Source: a virus. Taken from it: a DNA stretch of 53,588 nt. Position 1 is the stretch's first letter. Each line of letters starts with the position of its first letter. The position numbers and the translations under genes are program-made. Shown in pieces: positions 25,427-33,503 of this stretch. The DNA is taken from IMG/VR virus record IMGVR_UViG_3300014720_004069, positions 1 to 53,588 of that record; one strand, 5' to 3'. The notes under the pieces are model-generated. The model had not been told where the DNA came from. It was given only the letters and a program-made list of their open reading frames with translations, and ran no database searches.

Positions 25427-25786
25427 CTACGACCCTATCTTCTTAAACATCTCTTCTGGGTCTATGTCTTCTTCTTGCTTCGTTTCAGACTTTGAGACAA
25501 GTTCTGCTAGTCTTATGATCTGGTCATTTGCCTTGCTCATCCTCTCTATGTAAGTCGCTAGGGTCTTACCGTGGATGGCGTGCTCAGTGCTCTTATCTTC
25601 CACTATCTCTATCAGAGTCGTGAAGAGTATGTAAGCATTCTGCCTGTCTGTGACAGCGTTCTCGTATATCTCTCTCCAGAGCTTCTTCTTCTTGTCGGAG
25701 ACGCCGTCTATCTGACCGAGCAAGTCCGAAAAGTCCTTGATCTTGTCATCAATTGTTCCTGTTTTTGTCTTTTGATTCGACTTCAT
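25427..25786 (-). CDS. Helical protein, possible small terminase subunit (gp16-like)
   Basis: 119 residues, nearly all helical by pattern, with a basic N-terminus. The central stretch LWREIYENAVTDRQNAYILF and then HGKTLATYIERMSKAND... with IIRLAELV resembles the central helical hairpin of T4-type small terminases, where a met/leu-rich repeat is followed by Asn and a LKL-like helix. It lies between the late sigma gene and the hub/spike gene. No large terminase is in the window to support the call, and a scaffold or transcription co-factor would fit equally. Confidence 0.4.
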   Translation of the reverse strand: MKSNQKTKTGTIDDKIKDFSDLLGQIDGVSDKKKKLWREIYENAVTDRQNAYILFTTLIEIVEDKSTEHAIHGKTLATYIERMSKANDQIIRLAELVSKSETKQEEDIDPEEMFKKIGS

Positions 25787-25797
25787 GACATGAAATA

Positions 25798-26637
25798 TTA
25801 AGAAATTTTTGAGTCTACCTTCGATTTTTTGTAGTGACGCTTTATGGACTGCATCGCAGTGGTCAACTGTTTCGGAGACAGACCTGACAGCTCTCTCATG
25901 TAAAGCAGAACGGCGCTCTTGTTCAGAAGGTCTATCTCGTCTATGTTTTCAAAGATTGTGATTATAGCATTGATGCAAGTCAATTCGTTCTCAGTCTTCG
26001 CCTTAGAGCGAACTTCGTATAGCATAGTGACAATACTCTCTACAGACGAAGAGGAGTCCATAAAAAAGTCTTGAGGAGGAAGAGTATTGTGCTCCTCAAT
26101 CAAGACTGTCTCATGTACGGTCAAACCGCTGGGGTCGTCTAGGCTTACACTCTTTTTGGTCCTCTGAGTCTTCTGTTTTGTCCTGATTATCAACCAGTTC
26201 TTTGCGACGACGTTGAAGTAGGAGAAAGCGTTTGTGCCTCTCTTGGCGTCGAACTTGTGGATCGTCTCGAACAAGAAATTGACACAGTCATTTTTTAGTT
26301 CCTCGTACGTGTCGTGCATTCCTGTGAACTTGTGAATGTTGATGAGATTCTCTACGAGCTTCTCAAAAGCTGGCATTATCTGCGTGACATAGAGCTTGTC
26401 TTTCTCTTTTCTTCTCTCTTCTTCTTGAAATTTGACTATTGCTTCTTGAGTCTCGGCGTTGAAGTAGAGCTTCAAATTGCTCTTCTCTACCTTCTTTTCC
26501 TTCACTTCAAGCTCTACTGTTACGTCCACACTAATTGACGTCAATTCTAAGGATTCACTTAGAGAATTCTCGACAGACTTTTTGGACTTCTTCGACTGAC
26601 GACGTGTCTCCTTTCTTTCTTTTTGCTGTTTCTCCAT
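25798..26637 (-). CDS. Late-transcription sigma factor, T4 gp55-like
   Basis: 279 residues. The first 60 are charged and low in complexity. The conserved part (about residues 108-165) is the sigma region-2 core: YEELKNDCVNFLFETIHKFD, then KRGTNAFSYFNVVAKNWLI, which matches the helix that binds RNA polymerase clamp and recognises the -10 octamer. T4 gp55 lacks region 4 and instead works with gp33 and the sliding clamp; here too no region 4 is visible. T4 gp55 is 185 residues, so the extra length lies at the N-terminus and in a C-terminal helical part. It precedes the baseplate operon, consistent with a late class of genes read from TATAAATA-type promoters. Confidence 0.78.
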   Translation of the reverse strand: MEKQQKERKETRRQSKKSKKSVENSLSESLELTSISVDVTVELEVKEKKVEKSNLKLYFNAETQEAIVKFQEEERRKEKDKLYVTQIMPAFEKLVENLINIHKFTGMHDTYEELKNDCVNFLFETIHKFDAKRGTNAFSYFNVVAKNWLIIRTKQKTQRTKKSVSLDDPSGLTVHETVLIEEHNTLPPQDFFMDSSSSVESIVTMLYEVRSKAKTENELTCINAIITIFENIDEIDLLNKSAVLLYMRELSGLSPKQLTTAMQSIKRHYKKSKVDSKIS

Positions 26638-26646
26638 GGCTTAAGT

Positions 26647-26937
26647 CTATTCTATGTTTTCTAAAGTCTCGTCGAGAACTTTTGCTACTTTCAATACGGA
26701 ATTTTTTGCGATTACCATGTCTTGTATCAACTCCTTCACGACGGGCTCATCTGAGAAGACTTCTATTTTTGTCTTCTTGTCCATTGCTTCTATTTGCTCT
26801 TCAAGAATGTCAAGAGACTCAGAGAGAGACAGACTTACATCTTCAAGCTTTTCGAACAACTCTATGTTCTTTCTTACACTGAAGAAGGCAACAGCAGAAG
26901 TCGATAGAAGAGTTAATGTTAAGAGAAAAATCGTCAA
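26647..26937 (-). CDS. Small membrane protein with coiled coil
   Basis: 96 residues. One hydrophobic segment spans about residues 2-20 (MTIFLLTLTLLSTSAVAFFSV), followed by RKN and a coiled coil (about residues 24-55), then a conserved-looking EVFSDEPVVKELIQDM and a second helix. The positive charges after the segment suggest the helical part faces the cytoplasm. The start is a TTG forming a TTGA overlap with the stop of the glycosyltransferase; AAGG lies 6 bases upstream. Similar small proteins occur in T4-like marine phages; function unknown. I do not call it a spanin because the topology is wrong. Confidence 0.65.
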   Translation of the reverse strand: MTIFLLTLTLLSTSAVAFFSVRKNIELFEKLEDVSLSLSESLDILEEQIEAMDKKTKIEVFSDEPVVKELIQDMVIAKNSVLKVAKVLDETLENIE

Positions 26938-28130
26938 ATTAGACCTTGTGTGGCTTCATTGTACATTTTTTTGATCGTCTCAATCGAGTAGATTTCTGTT
27001 AATTTCTCTTGAAGCTCTTTAGCCCATTCTCTCGGTATGGAAGAACTATTTTTGAACTTCAAAATTTTTCTCTTGAAATCTTCTTCTTTCGTCTGAGACC
27101 ACTTAGCGTCTTTCATGAATATCTTATTGTCTACACGTGACGGGTGTATTTCGTTCAACGCATAGTCCACAGCCACGTACTTTCCATGGGACAGAAAATC
27201 TACATGACCAGACCAGGCAGTTGCAACTACCGGTAGGCCTGACGCAGCAGCTTCTAGTATCGGGAGACCGTAACCTTCTCCTCTTGTAAGCGACACTAAT
27301 GCCTTTACTTGACTGTGTCTGTAGAGGCTTGCTACTTCTTCATCACTCATGTCTCCATGAAGCAGGTGTATCCTTGGAAAAGGTCCTCTTCTAACTTCTT
27401 TTACGAGACTTTCGAATGTCTGCCTTACTATCTTCTTGTCTATGTGTGTGTTTCTACCGGAGTTTGTCTTTATGATTATGCCGACATCTTTATCGTTCTT
27501 GAAGACTTCACACAACCACTTGACTGTGTAGAAGATGTTCTTTCTCTCATTCTCCGGATTGTTTCCTGTTAGCTGTCCAAAGATTAGAAAGTTGAAAGGA
27601 GTACCGAAGACGACATCATCAACTTTTGTTTTTATCTCTTTAGCAATAGCTTCACAATATGCTTCTGGTATTACGTGAAGTGGTACATTTAACTTTCCTG
27701 TTTGAGTCAGGCAGTTCTTGGTGTGTTTAGAGGGAACAATCACCATGGACATTCTGTTGCAAGCACTCACCCAATCAGGATTACACCTGTCTGTCTCAAC
27801 TCCTGCCGTGATTCCAATGTTAACTTTTGAAAGTCTTGTGTCCCACTCGTTCGGAAGTTGTATCTGAACTGTCGCATCGTAGTGACGTCCACCTGGGTCG
27901 ACAGTCTTCTCCATTATCCTACCAATGAATCCATTGTCTGCATCTCTGTTGATTAGCCATGGAGTCTCTCCCCACGGCATGGCCTGATATTCAACGTCCA
28001 GATCGTCTCTACATGAGAGCCACTTGGCAATTTGTCTTGTGTGGACACCGTAACCAGACTGAGTGAGTACGGGTCCTCGCACAAGGACTCTCTTCTTGTC
28101 ATTGTTTAACTTGAATATTTCAGGATTCAT
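26934..28130 (-). CDS. GT-B glycosyltransferase (GT4-like)
   Basis: 398 residues from ATG 28130, chosen because it forms an ATGA overlap with the previous gene and has GAAGAG upstream; the longer frame to 28172 would overlap by 46 bp. N-terminal Rossmann half opens with KKRVLVRGPVLTQSGYG. The C-terminal half has the donor-site motif RGEGYGLPILEAAASGLPVV, the EX7E pattern of retaining GT4 enzymes. Donor sugar unknown. It is co-transcribed with a second GT4 enzyme. Confidence 0.85.
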   Translation of the reverse strand: MNPEIFKLNNDKKRVLVRGPVLTQSGYGVHTRQIAKWLSCRDDLDVEYQAMPWGETPWLINRDADNGFIGRIMEKTVDPGGRHYDATVQIQLPNEWDTRLSKVNIGITAGVETDRCNPDWVSACNRMSMVIVPSKHTKNCLTQTGKLNVPLHVIPEAYCEAIAKEIKTKVDDVVFGTPFNFLIFGQLTGNNPENERKNIFYTVKWLCEVFKNDKDVGIIIKTNSGRNTHIDKKIVRQTFESLVKEVRRGPFPRIHLLHGDMSDEEVASLYRHSQVKALVSLTRGEGYGLPILEAAASGLPVVATAWSGHVDFLSHGKYVAVDYALNEIHPSRVDNKIFMKDAKWSQTKEEDFKRKILKFKNSSSIPREWAKELQEKLTEIYSIETIKKMYNEATQGLI

Positions 28131-29380
28131 ATCTCTTCGATCTTCCATCGTGGTGTATTGCCGCTTTTCCAATCATCTATTGCTTTTTCAAGGGACTTAT
28201 CCCATTCAGTAACGACTCTTGTCAGGTCGTACTCCTTCTTGGCTCGCTCCATGGCTCTTTTCCCAAGTTCTTCTCTTGCGTCAGGACCCATTTCGTACAT
28301 CTTCATGAAGGAGTCTCTCAGAGTTTTGTGAGAAACAAAATCTTCATAGATGTAGGGAACCATGTGATTTCCTACCATCGTACGAACTTCTGGTTCCATT
28401 CCTATCCCGAACTGCTCACCTGAATCGGGATCTTCTACTTGTCTTGTCAGACCACCCGTTTTTAGAACTATGATGGGTTTACCGCACATCATCATCTCAA
28501 GTGTGGGAAGTCCAAATCCTTCATTGCAACTCCTGTTGACGATAGTGTCGCATGCGTTGTATAACAACTTCATCTCATTGAAGCCTATCCTGTCCTTCGA
28601 GAACATCACGTTATTCTTAATACCGAGGACGTCTATGACCTGGAATAGGTTTGTACCTTCTTGGTCCATCGGATCTGTGTGCATCACAAGAGTTGCATTC
28701 TTGTGACCGTGCTTTTTCTCTAGCTCCTCGAGAAACATCTTCCAGGACTGAAGAATGTCACTTGGCATCTTTCTCCTAGCGTTTCTAGAGACGTACAGGC
28801 AAGTAAAATGATCGACTCTGTCTGCTCCTAGAAGCTTCTTTTTGAATGTCAAGGACTCATCCTTGGGCATCGGATAATACAGGTCATTCGGAACTGCGTG
28901 AGGAATGTAGTTAGTCCTCTCTGGGAACCTTTCTTTAACCATCTCGTATGTCGGATAGTTGATGCAGTTGATCAGATCAGTTGACTCGTACAGCGGTTTA
29001 TTGAAGTCTGGCCACGGTGGATTATCCCACAGGTGCCAGTAGACGATCGGGCAAATCTGATGTAACTCATCTTCCATCTCCCACGCCCAAATGAAAAAAC
29101 GAGGGTCTGTGAAGAGAAACAAGGCGTCTGGTTTTACCTGGGCCAATGTCTTTCTTAGTAAGGCCTTGTCTCCAAATCCGTTCGTGGGCTTGATTATGAA
29201 GTCAGGATTAACTACGACGGTGTCGTAATTGTCATGCTTGATGGCACCGCCAAAGCATCTAAAAGTATACTTGCCTGTATTGATCAGACCACTTATCAGC
29301 CACCTAGCTTGTGTCCCCACGCCCGAAGTTGAGAGCGGATGGTCCGACAGAAATAATATCGTCTTCTTTTGATTCTGCAT
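28127..29380 (-). CDS. GT-B glycosyltransferase (GT4-like)
   Basis: 417 residues. N-terminal half starts ILFLSDHPLSTSGVGTQARW, a Gly-rich phosphate-contact loop. The donor-site half has CNEGFGLPTLEMMMCGKPII, again EX7E. An inserted aromatic stretch (FFIWAWEMEDELHQ, WHLWDNPPWPD) may form acceptor contacts. A possible promoter lies directly before the ATG (29388-29417), and the nuclease gene upstream ends 45 bases away. Confidence 0.85.
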   Translation of the reverse strand: MQNQKKTILFLSDHPLSTSGVGTQARWLISGLINTGKYTFRCFGGAIKHDNYDTVVVNPDFIIKPTNGFGDKALLRKTLAQVKPDALFLFTDPRFFIWAWEMEDELHQICPIVYWHLWDNPPWPDFNKPLYESTDLINCINYPTYEMVKERFPERTNYIPHAVPNDLYYPMPKDESLTFKKKLLGADRVDHFTCLYVSRNARRKMPSDILQSWKMFLEELEKKHGHKNATLVMHTDPMDQEGTNLFQVIDVLGIKNNVMFSKDRIGFNEMKLLYNACDTIVNRSCNEGFGLPTLEMMMCGKPIIVLKTGGLTRQVEDPDSGEQFGIGMEPEVRTMVGNHMVPYIYEDFVSHKTLRDSFMKMYEMGPDAREELGKRAMERAKKEYDLTRVVTEWDKSLEKAIDDWKSGNTPRWKIEEI

Positions 29381-29387
29381 TGTCCCT

Positions 29388-29417
29388 ATATTACCTAAAA
29401 ACGAAAAGTTGTAACAA
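29388..29417 (-). promoter_or_regulatory. Candidate promoter placed almost on the start codon
   Basis: On the minus strand TTGTTA (29417-29412), an 18-base spacer, TAATAT (29393-29388); transcription would begin near 29381, one base before the ATG at 29380. AGGGA between the -10 and the ATG could instead be a ribosome site used by a longer message, so the promoter call is tentative. Confidence 0.35.
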
Positions 29418-29425
29418 AAGTTTCT

Positions 29426-30244
29426 TTAAGTGCAGTGTTCTGTTCCCTTGTACTCGCAATAGGTACAGGAATCACGATTCTTTAAGGCGATTCCTCGCTT
29501 AACAGACGTGATCATGTTGCTGACCACCTTGAGTGATTTCTTGATGGGAACTTCACCCATGGAGACAGAGAACAGCTCGCAGTGTTGACCTGGTTTGGCT
29601 GACTTCTTGAGGATTGCGAAGCCACATCGAATGTCCTTGAAAGGCACCTGCGGATTCTTCTGGTGCCAGTAGTTCTTGTAGAGGGCCAACTGTGCCTTCA
29701 CCATCTCATCCGAACGTTTCTCTCGGCGCCAGCCATTTGCGGAAGTCTTCCAGTCGATGATCCAGTAGAGATCCTCTCCACGCTTACCTTTGCACTTGAC
29801 GACGCCGTCGATGAATCCTTTGAAAGCGTGGGGATGACCTTCCACCGACTCGTATAAGGCGTGCTCAGCATCCACAACGGTCCAGCCAGGAAACTCCCTG
29901 TCCAGGAAGGCAGGAACCTCTAGAAGAATTGCTTCTGACTCTGCCTTGGCAACCTTTAAGGCTTTTTCTGAGAATTCTTCCTGACCGCTGTGCTTGGCCC
30001 AGGCCTCATCGAGGGCATCGTGGCACAGTTTCACATCCATCTCGCGAGTAAGCAGGTACTTTTCACATGATGCGTGAACCGCTGTGCCGAACTCCAGGAC
30101 AGGGGATGGTTTGAAGAAATCGATCTTCTTCACGTGAGTGAGATTGTGTCTGTAGGAGCAGTCCTTCCAGGTCTTCACCTCAGAAAAAGAAACGTGAGGT
30201 TTGCCGGTGGGAAGCTCCTCATAAGAAGTCTTTTGATCTTGCAT
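29426..30244 (-). CDS. PD-(D/E)XK nuclease, RecB/Cas4-like with possible Fe-S cluster
   Basis: 272 residues. The nuclease core has GTAVHASCEKY (His57), GFIDG with Asp146, and IIDWKTS with Asp164 and Lys166, then a QLALYKNYW helix typical of RecB-family motif VI. Cysteines 29, 260, 263 and 271 (C...CxxC...C) match the Cas4/AddB plan of one N-terminal and three C-terminal ligands for a 4Fe-4S cluster. Such enzymes are DNA exonucleases in recombination, replication or host DNA breakdown. It is GC-richer than the glycan genes on both sides. Two perfect palindromes lie just upstream of its start. Confidence 0.82.
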   Translation of the reverse strand: MQDQKTSYEELPTGKPHVSFSEVKTWKDCSYRHNLTHVKKIDFFKPSPVLEFGTAVHASCEKYLLTREMDVKLCHDALDEAWAKHSGQEEFSEKALKVAKAESEAILLEVPAFLDREFPGWTVVDAEHALYESVEGHPHAFKGFIDGVVKCKGKRGEDLYWIIDWKTSANGWRREKRSDEMVKAQLALYKNYWHQKNPQVPFKDIRCGFAILKKSAKPGQHCELFSVSMGEVPIKKSLKVVSNMITSVKRGIALKNRDSCTYCEYKGTEHCT

Positions 30245-30249
30245 TGCAA

Positions 30250-30300
30250 GATAGTACTATCTAAAATTTCTTTAGTTTACTTGCTGTTTCTAGAAACAGC
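30250..30300. repeat. Pair of perfect palindromes upstream of the nuclease gene
   Basis: GATAGTACTATC (12 bp) at 30250-30261, 6 bases from the nuclease start codon, and an 18-bp perfect palindrome GCTGTTTCTAGAAACAGC at 30283-30300. Neither has a run of T on either strand after it, so they are poor terminators. Placement inside a 101-base gap suggests operator sites or an RNA hairpin controlling the nuclease. Confidence 0.5.
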
Positions 30301-30345
30301 ACTATAGATCACTCTCAATAACTGCTATGGTTTTTTGCTCATGTT

Positions 30346-31014
30346 TTAATCCTTCCAGGTCGCGCCTTTTTCAGTCCAAAAATGTCGACATTGTAGTGAA
30401 GGTTCTAGCAAAAAATGCTTCCCTAGTTCTACTTGATAGAGTGCCCAGTGTCTATCTTCTTTTCCGGCTAATGTCTCGTCAAACTTTAACTGATCCCAAT
30501 GTGATATTTTTATAAAAGAAAAAGCGTTGTGTAAAAAATACCTTGTTTCGTCCAATAAGGTATTTTCTTTTGGATTAACAACCAAATTTTCATATTGAAA
30601 ATTAGCCCAAATATAACGTGGTGTAATCTTTTTTCCGTGCCTTACTGGTATCTGTTTTCCCATGACAGCAAAGCACTCTTCGTTAGAAAAATGAAATTGA
30701 AGAAGTTTATAATCAAATTTCGTAATTTCGCAGTGTGACGAAAGAATACCCGCAATATCACAACCTGACTCTTTTAGAAAAGAAATACCCATGTTTAAAG
30801 ACTTACCAGGAGTATATTCTTTTTCTTCTAAATTTAGAATACTGATGTTGAAAAACTTTTTTGGAAAGCTTTTTACTACTTTTAGAGTATCGTCTGTAGA
30901 ATCGTTATCGATTACTACCACGGGTGTTTCGTTTCCAAAACAATCAAAAATTGATTGTAAAGAAAAACCTATATATTGTTCTTCATTGCGAGCTCGAACG
31001 ACGAAGCCTAACAT
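30346..31014 (-). CDS. GT2 glycosyltransferase
   Basis: 222 residues from ATG 31014 (an in-frame TTG at 31023 is the alternative; neither has a clear ribosome site). GT-A opening LGFVVRARNEEQYIGFSLQ, then VVVIDNDSTDDTL and an HCE triad in the place where DxD normally sits (ILSSHCEITKFD), which is a substitution worth noting. It ends with GKEDRHWALY and an acidic motif typical of acceptor recognition. It is the last gene of the AT-rich NeuA/NeuB-containing run. Donor unknown, although a CMP-activated acid from the neighbours is conceivable. Confidence 0.72.
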   Translation of the reverse strand: MLGFVVRARNEEQYIGFSLQSIFDCFGNETPVVVIDNDSTDDTLKVVKSFPKKFFNISILNLEEKEYTPGKSLNMGISFLKESGCDIAGILSSHCEITKFDYKLLQFHFSNEECFAVMGKQIPVRHGKKITPRYIWANFQYENLVVNPKENTLLDETRYFLHNAFSFIKISHWDQLKFDETLAGKEDRHWALYQVELGKHFLLEPSLQCRHFWTEKGATWKD

Positions 31015-31047
31015 GTAGCACAATATAACATGAAAGTATGTTGATGT

Positions 31048-31869
31048 TTATGCTTTATTGTCCCACCGTCCCCTGTATTTTTCTCTCATTTCTTTTTCAT
31101 TTTGAAGAAAATCAAGACCGTGATATTTCATCATCTTTTGCCTTATGCTTATGAAATCAGCAAGTTTTTTGAGGTCCGCCGGGAGAAGAGCAAACTTGTT
31201 GTCTCTTCCAGGTAGTTCTCTATCTATAGTGAAATGTTTTTCAATTACAGTTGCACCCAATTCCGCGGCCACTACTGCATCTTCTATTCCGAAGAAATGC
31301 CCGCTATATCCAATGACATTGTGTAAATTTTTTAGCTCAATAATTTTTTGCATGTTGCAAAACTCAGCGGGTGTTGGGTAGCTTGAAACACAATGCAAAA
31401 GAGAAAAATCGACTTTTTCATCTTTGAGCATATCAACAGCGCTAGAAATTTCTTCCCAAGTACACGTACCAGTAGATGCGTAAACATGGTGTGTACTTTT
31501 TCTTGAAAAATTTTGAATGATGGATCGAATCAAATCGCCGTTGGTTAACTCTGTGCTTGGTATCTTTATTTCGTTTGAAATTTGAGAAACAAATTCAACG
31601 TCTGCCGAAGAAAAACAAGATGTAAAGAAAACAACATTGTTTTTCTTACAAACATCAAGAAGAAACAAATGATCTTCTTTGCTTAATTCTGCTTTTTGAT
31701 AGATTTCTTTTCTTCCGTCGTAGTCCCACGGACCATTCTTTAATCTTTTTGTCGACCAAGTTTGAAACTTTACGTGAGTTGCTCCACTGGTTGCAGCTTC
31801 TTCAATCATCCTTTGAGCCAACTGCATATCTCCCATATGATTCCATCCAATTTCCGCTATTATTTTCAT
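31048..31869 (-). CDS. NeuB-family nonulosonic-acid synthase lacking the SAF domain
   Basis: 273 residues from ATG 31869, with GGAAAG 7 bases before it; a longer frame to 31920 lies in the previous gene. The TIM barrel of the NeuB family is complete: IIAEIGWNHMGD, THVKFQTW, IKIPSTELTNGDL, HCVSSYPTPAEF, and GYSGHFFG followed by TVIEKHFTID. NeuB-type enzymes condense phosphoenolpyruvate with an amino sugar to give sialic or related nine-carbon acids. Cellular NeuB proteins are about 340-350 residues because of a C-terminal SAF (antifreeze-like) domain that closes over the partner active site; it is absent here. The adjacent CMP-transferase gene supports a nonulosonic-acid pathway, but no NeuC-like epimerase is visible. 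Confidence 0.82.
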   Translation of the reverse strand: MKIIAEIGWNHMGDMQLAQRMIEEAATSGATHVKFQTWSTKRLKNGPWDYDGRKEIYQKAELSKEDHLFLLDVCKKNNVVFFTSCFSSADVEFVSQISNEIKIPSTELTNGDLIRSIIQNFSRKSTHHVYASTGTCTWEEISSAVDMLKDEKVDFSLLHCVSSYPTPAEFCNMQKIIELKNLHNVIGYSGHFFGIEDAVVAAELGATVIEKHFTIDRELPGRDNKFALLPADLKKLADFISIRQKMMKYHGLDFLQNEKEMREKYRGRWDNKA

Positions 31870-31870
31870 T

Positions 31871-32818
31871 TTAACTTTCCGTCTGCTGTAACAATAATTC
31901 AAAAGCTCGTTTATATGCAATTTTTTGTGCGTCTACGGAACATCCGCCAATGTGAGGTGTGATAGTAACTTTTGATGAATCAAGATTAAAAAGAGGAGAA
32001 GTTACGTGAATTGAAAATTCATTTTCTAAAACATCACAAGCGTAATGAGAGATTTTCCCGTCTTGCAGTGATTCAAAAATAACTCTCTCGTCCACGATTT
32101 CACCTCTAGATGTGTTTATCAAAACGCAATTTGGTTTTGCATGCACGATATTTTCTTGATTAATCAAGTGATACGTCTTGGAGTTGACGTGCACATGCAA
32201 ACTTATAGCATCGCTAATACTAAGAATTTTTTCTAATGAATCAACCTGATGTATCTCCGGATCATCGACTCTTACATAAGGATCGTATACAAATACTTTT
32301 GAACCAAAAGATTTGGCGTAATTGCAAAACATGGTTCCAAGTCTTCCGTAGCCAACAACACCAACTTTTAAGTCTTTTACTTGTCTGCCTAAGTAAGACT
32401 GCCAACTCCACTCGCCTCTCCTGGCTGATTCACAGGCAGGTATTACATGCCTAATTGAATTCAACAGTAAACAAAAAGCTAATTCTGCCGTAGAAGTTAT
32501 TGATTTTAAAGTTTCTAGCTCTTTGGTTATTGATATGACTTTTATACTTTTTTTCTGACAGTAATTCGTGTCAATATGGTTTAATCCTGTTGAAGCTGTG
32601 CAGATATAAGCAACGTTTGTACCTTCCAGCAGAGACTCGTCTATCACAAACCCTTGTTGATTTGGATTTGTGAATACTATTTTGAAATTACTTTCTAGCA
32701 GTCGACGTCTAAGATCGATTTTTGAGATAGTCGGTGAGTATTCAACTTCATATTCTGAATCTAATAAGCTTTTAAAGCCTTCAATTTGTTCGATTGGCGT
32801 TATGCAGATTAACTTCAT
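31871..32818 (-). CDS. D-isomer-specific 2-hydroxyacid dehydrogenase
   Basis: 315 residues. NAD-binding motif VGVVGYGRLGTMF in the Rossmann insert, catalytic Arg in INTSRGEIVDE, acidic residue in CDVLENE, and catalytic His in ITPHIGG, all in order. Family members oxidise or reduce 2-hydroxy acids such as phosphoglycerate, giving precursors for sugar or lipid parts. The ATG has GGA at a good distance and lies 38 bp inside the upstream neuA-like gene. Within a sugar-acid operon it may make a small acid substituent or precursor. Its AT-rich codon use matches the neighbours. Confidence 0.82.
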   Translation of the reverse strand: MKLICITPIEQIEGFKSLLDSEYEVEYSPTISKIDLRRRLLESNFKIVFTNPNQQGFVIDESLLEGTNVAYICTASTGLNHIDTNYCQKKSIKVISITKELETLKSITSTAELAFCLLLNSIRHVIPACESARRGEWSWQSYLGRQVKDLKVGVVGYGRLGTMFCNYAKSFGSKVFVYDPYVRVDDPEIHQVDSLEKILSISDAISLHVHVNSKTYHLINQENIVHAKPNCVLINTSRGEIVDERVIFESLQDGKISHYACDVLENEFSIHVTSPLFNLDSSKVTITPHIGGCSVDAQKIAYKRAFELLLQQTES

Positions 32819-33503
32819 TTTTTTTCCTAATCATGATTCTGGCTAACTCTAGGTCTATTTCTTCATCTATATTTATAGATCTATTTTCCGGCATGATATA
32901 AGGGCGGCATATGCCACATGTCCTCTTTTTTTCTCTTAAGAAAGCAACTCTATCAAAAGCATAGATCGAACCATTTCTAACATAAGCAGGGGGAGATAAA
33001 TCCTGTCTCCTAGATTCCGGTATTTCTGGATATACATCTACAAGCAGGTCATTTTCAATAAATTTTATCCTGCTGGGATGATGATCCCAAACTCTTACGA
33101 CAGACACCGCCGAATCGGCATTTGATTCAATTAATTTCGAAATTACGCCATCAATGTCTTCTGCGGTTTTCAAAGGATTCGTACACATTATTTCGACAAC
33201 TATAGAATAGTCATTGTCTGTATTTTGCAATGTTTCCAATATTGCGGCGGCTGATGTTGAAGTATCGGTAGAATTTTGCTTCGATCTTTTGAAAGACTTT
33301 ACGTGTTCCTTGCTAGCAAGTTTAATCACATCTTCATCATCGGTTGAAATTACATAATCATCGATATAATTGCTTTTCTTTACTTCATCTATGGTGTACT
33401 GAAGAAGTGGTTTGCCGCAAACATCAATAACGTTTTTCTTTTTTACTCTTTTTGATCCGCCACGTGCTAAAGTAATTGCTAAAACTCTTTTGTCTTTTAT
33501 CAT
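32781..33503 (-). CDS. Acylneuraminate cytidylyltransferase-like (NeuA family)
   Basis: 240 residues. The CTP-binding signature ARGGSKRVKKKNV is at the N-terminus (usual pattern ARxGSKxxxxKN), followed by GKPLLQYTI, DYVISTDDEDV, an EIMCTNPLKTAEDID block and YVRNGSIYAFDR. These enzymes activate sialic-type acids or related sugars as CMP conjugates. Together with the NeuB-like gene two positions downstream it points to an activated nonulosonic acid. It overlaps the FkbM gene by ATGA. A TATAAATA match lies inside this gene, 52 bases before the next start. Confidence 0.85.
   Translation of the reverse strand: MIKDKRVLAITLARGGSKRVKKKNVIDVCGKPLLQYTIDEVKKSNYIDDYVISTDDEDVIKLASKEHVKSFKRSKQNSTDTSTSAAAILETLQNTDNDYSIVVEIMCTNPLKTAEDIDGVISKLIESNADSAVSVVRVWDHHPSRIKFIENDLLVDVYPEIPESRRQDLSPPAYVRNGSIYAFDRVAFLREKKRTCGICRPYIMPENRSINIDEEIDLELARIMIRKKNEVNLHNANRTN

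Noticed and set aside
25427-25786. gp33-type late co-activator
   Set aside because: The sequence does not resemble T4 gp33; the central helices look more like a small terminase, and even that is weak.
26647-26937. Inner-membrane spanin
   Set aside because: Basic residues follow the hydrophobic segment, which points the coiled coil to the cytoplasm, and no lysis genes are beside it.
30283-30300. 18-bp palindrome as a rho-independent terminator
   Set aside because: No T run follows it on either strand.
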